DNA of 21,705 nucleotides from UBA10438 sp964432155 (GTDB lineage Bacteria > Bacteroidota > Ignavibacteria > Kapaibacteriales > Kapaibacteriaceae). The stretch lies in NCBI GenBank assembly GCA_964432155.1, contig CAYSMF010000021.1:1-21705 (forward strand). The letters are read 5' to 3'. Position 1 is the first letter of the stretch, and every line of letters begins with the position of its first letter. Position numbers and translations under genes: made by a program. Positions 15,998-21,705 of the stretch are shown piece after piece. The notes beneath the pieces were generated by a model. That model saw only the letters and a program-made list of their open reading frames with translations. It made no database searches and was not told the DNA's origin.

Positions 15998-16921
15998 TTA
16001 GAAATCAAACTTCTCACCGGCCTTCTGCTGCTTTGGTGCTGGGAATGGCTTATACGAACCCTGCCAATGCTTCGGGTTGAAGACGCGTTCAACAGCAACC
16101 TTTGCTGCATCGACGTAGGTGCTGCGGCCATGCTCTACGAGCACGTCGTTAACAGCGATACTCAGCGCTTGGTTTGAGAGGTTTGGGGAATGCGCATGTG
16201 AGACGAGACCGTAATACGCCGAGCTCCACAGGATGCGTCCGCTCGATACTTCAATAAGTGCAACGCTCGGAAGGATCAGATACCCTTCCGTGTAGTTCAC
16301 GTTGATCGTTGTCAGGCGTGTATTGAACGCCGTCGTGGTTTCAACGCCGCTCAGTTTCTGCCAACGGTTGAACACCGTGTAGATAATCACAACAGCAGCA
16401 TCATAGCCCGCCTTCTTGGCGTGCGACATAACTGCATCGCTTGCAACGACGCCCTTGTGGGGCGCATCTGTTGCGGCTTCGGCTGTGTAACCGCGCTCTT
16501 CAAGTTGCTTTTGCATTGCGAGTGCAAGTTCGAAGCTTGTACCAGAGTTCGACGAGTCCGTGCGAAGCTTGAATGGGATCTCTACCTTGTCGGGGAAATG
16601 GCTCGGTGTAAAGCCATAGTAATCCGTGGTATTCGGCCGTGTCAACAGTGCTGATGAGTATGGGAATGGAACGATCATAAATGGCCACATACCTGGACCG
16701 AAACTTCCCACGGAAGCATCCTTGATCGACTTTGCCTTACCATCCGACAGCGCATAGACGCCGATCTTCTTGAACTTCATGTTGTCAAGTCCGCTAACCT
16801 TCTCTGTTTGGTAATGCATACCTAACTGGCCAACAGCAAGACCATAACAACCTGTCAACGACGACACACTGAGGATCATCAGTGCCACAAGCGAGAGCTT
16901 TGTAACGATGGTGTTCTTCAT
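15998..16921 (-). CDS. Lipoprotein of unknown function
   Basis: A 307-residue predicted lipoprotein with signal peptide 1-24 and lipobox LTGC (lipidated Cys25). I do not recognise the family with certainty. The mature part has an alpha/beta pattern with FKKIGVYAL, a helix FELALAMQKQLEERGYTAE, AKKAGYDAAVVIIYT and VALIEVSSGRILWSS. That order resembles CsgG-like or GNA1162-like lipoproteins that assemble in the outer membrane, a resemblance by eye only. The C-terminus is basic and Pro/Lys-rich (PAPKQQKAGEKFDF). Its ATG overlaps the barrel-protein stop as ATGA, with AGGTG 5 nt before it, and HtrA follows after 10 nt. Close coupling to a barrel protein suggests a shared outer-membrane task. Confidence 0.85.
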   Translation of the reverse strand: MKNTIVTKLSLVALMILSVSSLTGCYGLAVGQLGMHYQTEKVSGLDNMKFKKIGVYALSDGKAKSIKDASVGSFGPGMWPFMIVPFPYSSALLTRPNTTDYYGFTPSHFPDKVEIPFKLRTDSSNSGTSFELALAMQKQLEERGYTAEAATDAPHKGVVASDAVMSHAKKAGYDAAVVIIYTVFNRWQKLSGVETTTAFNTRLTTINVNYTEGYLILPSVALIEVSSGRILWSSAYYGLVSHAHSPNLSNQALSIAVNDVLVEHGRSTYVDAAKVAVERVFNPKHWQGSYKPFPAPKQQKAGEKFDF

Positions 16922-17703
16922 TGTGCACCTGTCAGATACGATGGACGATTCAGATTGAGTGCGATCTCGACATTCAGTCCACCGCGGAAGTAGCCTTCAT
17001 TCAAGTCCACATACGTTTGTGAACCTTCCGTGACAGTGCGCATGCCCGTTCCGAGTTCAAGGTACGGTCCGGCATTCAGAGCGATTGGTCCGATCGGAAC
17101 ACGTAGCAACACGCCAGCCTGCAGGTTGTAGTACACCGAGTTGTTGATGGGAACGTCAACGTCCGACGTGTACGTCGCTAGACCATAGGTGGCATCGAAC
17201 AAGAAACGCACGCCAGTACTTTCCGACCGACCTGTGCGTACGGCAATACCCATACCGTATCGTGTCTCGGAAATCGTCTCGCGTAGAGGCGCGTAGTAAT
17301 AGCTTGTGCGCTCGCCCGTTATCGACGCAAAGCCTACCTCAACCACCGCTGCGATATATCCATCGCGTCCAATCGTCCGCGGCATAAACCGCACATATGT
17401 TGCTTCTTGGCGCATCTCTACGCCAAGCTGCCATGCGTCGTAATACACAGCGAGGCCCGCACGTAGCGAACCCTGGTAGGCTTGCCCTTCAGGCGGCTTG
17501 CCAAACAATGGAAGTGATCCATGCGCAATAACGCCGAGGGTTGGCGGCACGTAGGCTTCGTGCCACTCCTTTGGATCATCAAGAGTTAGAGGATCAGAGT
17601 GTTCCGAGTCTTGCGCGGAAGCACAGACCGACATCGCCACCAAGGCCACGATGCCACGCGAGAAGAAGCGCCCAACTTGGCGCGTGCAGAACCAACGAGG
17701 CAT
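16918..17703 (-). CDS. Outer membrane beta-barrel protein of unknown function
   Basis: A 261-residue predicted small outer-membrane barrel. Signal peptide is about 1-31 (.. GIVALVAMSVCASAQ). The rest has many alternating amphipathic strands rich in Tyr, Gly and Arg, such as LRAGLAVYYDAWQLGVEMR, YIAAVVEVGFASI, YGMGIAVRTGR, VRFLFDATYGLATYTS, and GPIALNAGPYLELGTGM. ATG 17703 is preferred because it starts the signal peptide; the frame runs open to 17868 but that extension looks non-coding. A weak AGG lies upstream. No specific family was recognised. It is first in the barrel-lipoprotein-HtrA unit, 119 nt after the M1 peptidase. Confidence 0.8.
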   Translation of the reverse strand: MPRWFCTRQVGRFFSRGIVALVAMSVCASAQDSEHSDPLTLDDPKEWHEAYVPPTLGVIAHGSLPLFGKPPEGQAYQGSLRAGLAVYYDAWQLGVEMRQEATYVRFMPRTIGRDGYIAAVVEVGFASITGERTSYYYAPLRETISETRYGMGIAVRTGRSESTGVRFLFDATYGLATYTSDVDVPINNSVYYNLQAGVLLRVPIGPIALNAGPYLELGTGMRTVTEGSQTYVDLNEGYFRGGLNVEIALNLNRPSYLTGAQ

Positions 17704-17730
17704 GAAGTGTACCTGGATTGTTCGGAATGG

Positions 17731-17752
17731 CGAGGGGGGAGCACTCCCTCGA
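17731..17752. repeat. Short inverted repeat in the peptidase-barrel intergenic gap
   Basis: CGAGGG (17731-17736) and CCCTCG (17747-17752) are exact complements around a G-rich loop, in the 119-bp gap between the M1 peptidase stop and the barrel-protein start. There is no T-run on either strand, so a terminator is not well supported. It might be a 5' leader hairpin. Confidence 0.4.
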
Positions 17753-17822
17753 GTGAACGACAAATATCTAAATACCATCGCATTCCGCCATACATCCACA
17801 GAGACAGACGCTAGTTCCGCCC

Positions 17823-20108
17823 CTACTTCTTCTCCTCGACCTTGAACGACGTTGTTTTGACGTCGCACAGGACAGATGACAAGTCATTAAAGATCACTTC
17901 GTCGGGTTCGAAGTTGGTATGCGGTAGCTCGATCTGTGTGAACGGACCACGCACGGTTACGCGGACGCGCACCACTTGTCCGTCGTCACCAACAATCTTC
18001 ACAGGCACGAGCATCGCGAAGTCGTCAGATACGCCCTCTTGCGTCACCTGCAACACAACGCGCCACTCCTGCTTTGGCAGCTCAGCCTTCTTCCATGCTA
18101 CGCGATATGTCGGCAGTTGATTGCCATAGACCCACTGGTCGAAGAACCATCCGAGATCGGCGCCTGTCACGTCTTGTATAGTTGTGCGCAAGTCCTCAGT
18201 TGACGCGTGCCCACCCTTGTGTCGCTTATAAAACTCACGCATCACAGTCATGAACACATCTTCCTTCATCGTGCGTAGATCAAGCATCATGTTGCGCAAC
18301 ATGTGAACAACCCATGCCCCCTTCTTATACACAAACGTGCTGTACGCATCACGGAACTGTCCTTGTCCATAACTCACACGGTGTCCGAGATCAATCGGTG
18401 GTGGCGCTAGGTTTTCACCGACTACTCGACGGCCATAATCGAATATCGTCGCGCGGTATGCATCGAGCAGACGGAAGAACTTTGCCCCCTCGCGAGCTGC
18501 AAGCTGTGAATACAACAAGCACGAGTACTCAGCAAAACCCTCCGAGATGTATCGATCGCGATAGGTCTTTGGCTTTACCGAGATCCCCCACCATTGGTGT
18601 GCAACCTCGTGGGATGTGAATTGCTCGCCAAAAAAGTCGTCGGTTCGAGCGTTGCTTGATCGGAAGAATGCATACGAAGACAGATGCAGAAGCCCAGGGA
18701 ATGCCTCGCCATGATTACCCGGCAACTCCGTCGCATGGAGCTGCGGCACATCGATCGGGCCAAACAGGTTCGTGAAGAACTGTAGCGATTGCTGGACGTC
18801 CATTGCTACTGCATCGAGCTGATCGCTGGTCATGTAGTGAACAGTCGCCTTCGGCACACGATCCATGGATGGCAGGGGGCGAGAACGAAACAGCCCGATG
18901 TGAAACGAGTGATTCGAATTCGGAATCGTCGTCGTCCATCTGCTCGATAGAGTTCTGTCACCTGCTTCGCTCGGCTCTGTAGAGTTGCCTACAGAGAACA
19001 CCTTCATCGATGAAGGATACGTGTACGTGACGTCATACAGGGCTTTATGCGAGTAACTATGCGACGGCAACCAGTCGATTGACGTTTGCACCACAGTGTA
19101 GTCCTCGACGCGATCAATGATGTCGCCATGGAAATACATCGTGAGTGCGAGTGGTTCACCACGTCGATACGTCCGCGGCAACTCTACCCAAAAGGTATAA
19201 CCTTCCTTCGCACGCACATGCTTCAATCGCGTTACTCCATAAACGACTGAGTCAACGTTCAATGCCGACGTCAACATGAAACTCATCCATTTCACACTAT
19301 CGGATCTCACAGTCATCTGCACTTCATCGCGCACGATGATGTCGAGCGAGCGGCGAATCTCACACGTGACTACATGCTTTTGTGTCGACACAACACACAT
19401 CGGTTCTGTTCCATCACTGGCAAGCTGCGGCATTCCGGAGGGATCCGGGCACTGGCTAATGAGCGACATCGTTAACGCACCGAGGTTCCTGACGAGGAAT
19501 CGAAGTGAGTACGGCTCGAGGGCGTACGGATCGTGCTGCACAATGCAAGCCATCTCGTCGTCGCGCCACGCACGCGCATAGAGCAGTGGCACGGCCTCAT
19601 TATTGAGCAACGCGCGCGCCAATGATTCTTCAACTTCGCCACGCTCTTCGTCGACAACCAAGGAGCGCCACTTCCTGACAAGCTCGCTCGCACCTGGCAA
19701 CACCAGCGGGAGTTTCTTCTGCTCATCAAGCATCGACAAGAGCCGATCGTCCGCAAACGCGATAACCATTGATGTCGCATCTTCGACGAAGCGCTCCTGC
19801 GGATAGAAGCGTCGCAGGTTTACAACCTCTGTCATAATGTTGGGCGAGTACGTCACACTACCACGTCCGCGAAACACTAGACCGATGGTACGTCCGCCTA
19901 CTTTTCGTAACGGATACACCATACCGCTGTCAAGTGACAGGGTAATGAGCCCATCCTCAAACATGAGTCCGTCGACCAGCCTCCCATCGGCAGAGTCGAT
20001 CTCGATACGCGTTATCGCATCTCGCATAGACTCGTACGCCGTCTGTGCACCACCCACCGTGCACAGACAGAGCGCACAGAGCACACCACTAACAACCTTC
20101 CCTATCAT
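17823..20108 (-). CDS. Secreted M1-type (gluzincin) metallopeptidase with long N-terminal extension
   Basis: A 761-residue zinc metallopeptidase. The signal peptide ends near TVGGAQ (residue 22). Residues 23-240 form an unrecognised extension. Residues about 243-430 correspond to the M1 beta-domain. The catalytic domain has the zinc site HEVAHQWWG (H500, E501, H504) and the third ligand E523 in ISEGFAEY, exactly 18 residues later. Tyr594 in FVYKKGAWVVHML matches the transition-state tyrosine. The usual aminopeptidase GxMEN motif is not present; its place is taken by GNHGEAFPG (464-472), so true aminopeptidase activity is uncertain. The start is ATG 20108, with a strong GGAGGGG 3 nt upstream (20112-20118), preferred over an in-frame ATG at 20138. 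It lies in the envelope-protein block with the barrel, lipoprotein and HtrA genes. Likely role: periplasmic or outer peptide processing. Confidence 0.92.
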   Translation of the reverse strand: MIGKVVSGVLCALCLCTVGGAQTAYESMRDAITRIEIDSADGRLVDGLMFEDGLITLSLDSGMVYPLRKVGGRTIGLVFRGRGSVTYSPNIMTEVVNLRRFYPQERFVEDATSMVIAFADDRLLSMLDEQKKLPLVLPGASELVRKWRSLVVDEERGEVEESLARALLNNEAVPLLYARAWRDDEMACIVQHDPYALEPYSLRFLVRNLGALTMSLISQCPDPSGMPQLASDGTEPMCVVSTQKHVVTCEIRRSLDIIVRDEVQMTVRSDSVKWMSFMLTSALNVDSVVYGVTRLKHVRAKEGYTFWVELPRTYRRGEPLALTMYFHGDIIDRVEDYTVVQTSIDWLPSHSYSHKALYDVTYTYPSSMKVFSVGNSTEPSEAGDRTLSSRWTTTIPNSNHSFHIGLFRSRPLPSMDRVPKATVHYMTSDQLDAVAMDVQQSLQFFTNLFGPIDVPQLHATELPGNHGEAFPGLLHLSSYAFFRSSNARTDDFFGEQFTSHEVAHQWWGISVKPKTYRDRYISEGFAEYSCLLYSQLAAREGAKFFRLLDAYRATIFDYGRRVVGENLAPPPIDLGHRVSYGQGQFRDAYSTFVYKKGAWVVHMLRNMMLDLRTMKEDVFMTVMREFYKRHKGGHASTEDLRTTIQDVTGADLGWFFDQWVYGNQLPTYRVAWKKAELPKQEWRVVLQVTQEGVSDDFAMLVPVKIVGDDGQVVRVRVTVRGPFTQIELPHTNFEPDEVIFNDLSSVLCDVKTTSFKVEEKK

Positions 20109-20126
20109 TGTCCCCTCCAATGGCCC

Positions 20127-20150
20127 ACATACCAACATACCAACACACCA
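20127..20150. repeat. Three tandem 8-bp repeats upstream of the M1 peptidase
   Basis: Two identical units ACATACCA (20127-20134 and 20135-20142) are followed by ACACACCA (20143-20150), one mismatch. They sit between the TAnnTTTG box and the ribosome binding site, so they would lie in the 5' leader. They could be a regulator or RNA-binding site, or a slippage-prone tract. Confidence 0.6.
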
Positions 20151-20156
20151 AATATA
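20149..20156 (-). promoter_or_regulatory. Candidate TAnnTTTG promoter box of the M1 peptidase
   Basis: On the minus strand TATATTTG matches the Bacteroidota -7 consensus exactly and lies 40 nt before the ATG, giving a normal leader with a strong SD. A TTG occurs 15 bp upstream, closer than the usual 19-20, so the -33 element is doubtful. Confidence 0.45.
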
Positions 20157-20225
20157 CCCTTAGTACGGAGCCAACATAGTCACGCGTGACAGCACTTGCC
20201 ATTACAGTTAAGCCATTTTCTTACA

Positions 20226-20255
20226 ATCACGTAAATCCACGCACGTGGATGTGAT
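20226..20255. repeat. Bulged inverted repeat downstream of the toxin gene
   Basis: ATCAC-GTAA-ATCCAC (20226-20240) pairs with GTGGAT-GTGAT (20245-20255) around the loop GCAC, with a GTAA bulge on one side. It lies between the toxin stop and the M1 promoter region. No T-run follows on the minus strand (TGTAAGAAAATG), so terminator function is possible but weak. Confidence 0.4.
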
Positions 20256-20280
20256 GATTCTGCTTCTCAACTTCACGAGT

Positions 20281-20691
20281 TCATCTGCGCTTGGCACGAT
20301 CCCACACGATGTCGACGTCGTACAAGGTGAACGATGGATCACGTGTCACGATAGACAGGTTCATCACGGTAGCTTGCGCGATGAGCATGCGATCGAATGG
20401 GTCGCGATGATGCCACGGCAGTCTCTGCAGCGCAGCGATCTGGGGCAGTGATACATCAAGCAATCGAATGTCGGCCTCAGCATTGACGCGGGTGACAAAC
20501 CGTGCGATATCGCCATCTGAAAGCACAAGTTTACCAAGCGATGCCTTTATCGCCATTTCCATAACAGAGACGGTAGAGAGGTACACAGGTCCATCATACG
20601 AAGTGATACGACTCCGAGCATGCTTCGGGAGTTTATCTGGTGACGACATCGCCCACAGCCACGCATGTGTATCAAGGAGAAGTCCGTTCAC
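20281..20691 (-). CDS. vapC: PIN-domain toxin of a VapBC-like toxin-antitoxin pair
   Basis: A 136-residue PIN-domain protein, predicted Mg-dependent endoribonuclease of a type II toxin-antitoxin module; relatives cut tRNA or rRNA. The acidic site residues are visible: D7 in LLDTHAWLW, E45 in VSVMEMAIK, D100 in HHRDPFDRMLIAQA and D118 in VTRDPSF. The length is normal. The start is GTG at 20691, with CGAGG about 5 nt upstream, 9 nt after the antitoxin stop, so both are read from one message. The LDTHAWLW and DPFDRMLIAQA motifs are typical of PIN toxins paired with Phd-type antitoxins. All key residues are present, so it is likely active. Confidence 0.94.
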   Translation of the reverse strand: MNGLLLDTHAWLWAMSSPDKLPKHARSRITSYDGPVYLSTVSVMEMAIKASLGKLVLSDGDIARFVTRVNAEADIRLLDVSLPQIAALQRLPWHHRDPFDRMLIAQATVMNLSIVTRDPSFTLYDVDIVWDRAKRR

Positions 20692-20700
20692 AATGCCTCG

Positions 20701-20937
20701 TTACCTAACGTCAGGCATATAGTCAGCAAAATCACTCAGTGGCTCATCAAAGTCATCCGAGATGTATGTGACGCTACCTTCGGCACAGCCAAGAACACGG
20801 TGCGATGCTTGCAGGGAAAACGGCACGAGTTTCGCAACCGGCATTCCACTCCTGGCAATTATCACCTCTTCGCCACGCTCTACAGCAATCAACAGCTGCG
20901 ATAGACGAGTTTTGGCTTCGTGTACGTTCATTGTCAT
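20701..20937 (-). CDS. Phd/YefM-family antitoxin
   Basis: A 78-residue antitoxin that should bind and neutralise the downstream PIN toxin and repress its own promoter. The N-terminal DNA-binding fold has MNVHEAKTRLSQLLIAVERG followed by EEVIIARSGMPVAKLVPF, the prevent-host-death signature. The C-terminus is acidic (SDDFDEPLSDFADYMPD), the usual toxin-binding tail. ATG 20937 is chosen because GGAG lies 7 nt upstream and the family usually begins close to this point; an in-frame ATG at 20970 would add 11 residues and overlap the palindrome. Order antitoxin then toxin is standard. Confidence 0.93.
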   Translation of the reverse strand: MTMNVHEAKTRLSQLLIAVERGEEVIIARSGMPVAKLVPFSLQASHRVLGCAEGSVTYISDDFDEPLSDFADYMPDVR

Positions 20938-20947
20938 GGCAGCGCTC

Positions 20948-20992
20948 CGATGTTGATGGTTAGCTAACATAGGTGACTAAGCTACAACATCG
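20948..20992. promoter_or_regulatory. Candidate operator of the toxin-antitoxin operon
   Basis: Just upstream of the antitoxin start lie a perfect palindrome GTTAGCTAAC (20959-20968) and, around it, an 8-bp inverted pair CGATGTTG (20948-20955) and CAACATCG (20985-20992). Phd-type antitoxins bind palindromes in their own promoters, so autoregulation is expected here. TATGTT on the minus strand (20966-20971) may be the -10. Confidence 0.5.
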
Positions 20993-21067
20993 TTAAGTTT
21001 TACGCATCCTACTACGAGTATGTACCTCGGTATATCGTGACTCGGTGCATGAGGGAAACACCGTTCG

Positions 21068-21075
21068 TATTTTTC
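21068..21075 (+). promoter_or_regulatory. Possible promoter box TATTTTTC before the FAD oxidoreductase
   Basis: TATTTTTC differs from TAnnTTTG by the last base and ends 4 nt before the ATG at 21080. No SD is present in between. Placement matches the boxes before 7015 and 3641. No upstream element was identified. Confidence 0.28.
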
Positions 21076-21079
21076 GCGC

Positions 21080-21705
21080 ATGATTACTTCCCGCCGCCAC
21101 TTCCTCTCGACGAGCGCACGCGCAGCTGCCGGACTTGCCGTTGCGCCAACGTTCGCATCAATTCTTCAAAGCTGCACATCCGATACGCCCATTGGGCCAA
21201 CCGGAAATTGGGTTGAGCTTGCCAACGCGCTCGAGGGCGCACTCGTGATGCGCGACGACATCGATTTCGCGCGTCTCAATACGCAGTATGCGCTGGCCTA
21301 CCTGTCGGAAGTGCCGGAGGCAATCGCATTGTGCGAGAGCGAGGCAGACGTGGTTGCGTGCGTCAAGTGGGCACGAGCCAACAAGGTCAAGATCGTACCG
21401 CGTTCCGGCGGACATTCCTACGCTGGATATTCGCGCACGACAGGACTCATCATCGATCTGTCGCAGATGTCAGGCATTACCTATGATGCTGCGACGCAAC
21501 GCGCGACGCTGCAAGGGGGCGCGCACAACAAGGAAGTTTATGTGGCCGGACGCGCTGCCGGCACATCAATCACACACGGACGCTGCAAGGCAGTCGGTGC
21601 AGCTGGTTTGATCTTGGGTGGCGGCATCGGATTTAACATGCGCAACAAGGGCTTGTCGTGCGACGGCCTTGTCTCGACACGTATGGTGCTGGCCAACGGC
21701 GATGT
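21080..21705 (+). CDS. Tat-exported FAD-binding (BBE/PCMH-type) oxidoreductase, N-terminal part
   Basis: The frame runs from ATG 21080 to the window edge (208 codons seen; the family is usually 450-550 residues, so more than half is missing). The N-terminus MITSRRHFLSTSARAAAGLA is a Tat signal (SRRHFL), followed by ILQSC, a lipobox-like site, so it may be a Tat-exported lipoprotein. The PCMH FAD-binding domain shows VPRSGGHSYAGYS, where the His is the usual covalent FAD site. HGRCKAVGAAGLILGGGIGF has a Cys at the position that gives the second covalent link in berberine-bridge-type and gluco-oligosaccharide oxidases. Bicovalent FAD is therefore likely. Substrate is unknown (sugars, alcohols or alkaloid-like compounds in relatives). 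Confidence 0.9.
   Translation, partial: MITSRRHFLSTSARAAAGLAVAPTFASILQSCTSDTPIGPTGNWVELANALEGALVMRDDIDFARLNTQYALAYLSEVPEAIALCESEADVVACVKWARANKVKIVPRSGGHSYAGYSRTTGLIIDLSQMSGITYDAATQRATLQGGAHNKEVYVAGRAAGTSITHGRCKAVGAAGLILGGGIGFNMRNKGLSCDGLVSTRMVLANGD

Noticed and set aside
15988..16131. N-terminal extension of the HtrA frame
   Set aside because: It would overlap the lipoprotein gene and bury the signal peptide; ATG 15987 is better.
17731..17752. Terminator after the M1 peptidase
   Set aside because: A 6-bp stem exists, but no T-run follows on the minus strand; listed only as an inverted repeat.
17704..17868. N-terminal extension of the barrel-protein frame
   Set aside because: It would overlap the M1 peptidase end and place the signal peptide internally.
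20139..20280. A hidden gene or small RNA between the toxin and the M1 peptidase
   Set aside because: No open frame with a start and ribosome site and no structured RNA was recognised; only the hairpin and promoter elements are seen.

Overview
The window (21.7 kb, moderately GC-rich, densely coded) looks like chromosomal DNA from a member of the Bacteroidota/Chlorobiota/Ignavibacteriota superphylum. The evidence is a very large secreted protein ending in a type IX secretion (Por) type C-terminal sorting domain, a TonB-dependent receptor with the N-terminal carboxypeptidase-regulatory-like domain typical of that group, and promoter-like boxes resembling TAnnTTTG. The protein set and base composition would fit a lineage such as Kapabacteria, but there is no rRNA or other phylogenetic marker, so finer placement is inference.

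Layout. Positions 1-6959 form one minus-strand run of six genes. A metal-type uptake group comes first: a small exported His/Cys protein, a TonB-dependent receptor and a His-rich lipoprotein. It is followed by a DEDDh-exonuclease/GIY-YIG (UvrC-like) nuclease and the tRNA 2-selenouridine pathway, selU and selD; selD runs off the left edge. The last three genes overlap one another (17 nt and 4 nt). Divergent from this run, at 7015-9170, lie an MDR-type quinone oxidoreductase and an RsmB-like rRNA m5C methyltransferase, overlapping by 10 nt. Convergent to them is a 1023-residue SBBP/Ig/T9SS secreted protein (9174-12245).

From 12465 to 14600 a FucP/GluP-type sugar transporter and a YgiD-like extradiol dioxygenase form a plus-strand pair. 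They end in a clear intrinsic terminator whose stem holds the stop codons of both converging genes. The next minus-strand block (14611-20108) holds four envelope proteins: an M1-type metallopeptidase, an outer-membrane beta-barrel protein, a lipoprotein and a two-PDZ HtrA protease. The barrel and lipoprotein genes overlap as ATGA. On the right are a Phd/YefM-PIN (VapBC-like) toxin-antitoxin pair with an inverted-repeat operator candidate, and the start of a Tat-exported FAD oxidoreductase (21080 to the edge).

No rRNA, tRNA, CRISPR array, insertion sequence or prophage was seen. No wholly new system is evident. The points most worth a second look are the nuclease-selU-selD overlap and the UvrC-like four-cysteine cluster in the nuclease; an 11-bp inverted repeat over the nuclease start; a recurring TATTTT-type box 4-6 nt before several start codons, suggesting leaderless transcription; the His-rich uptake trio; and an M1 peptidase without a recognisable GxMEN motif.
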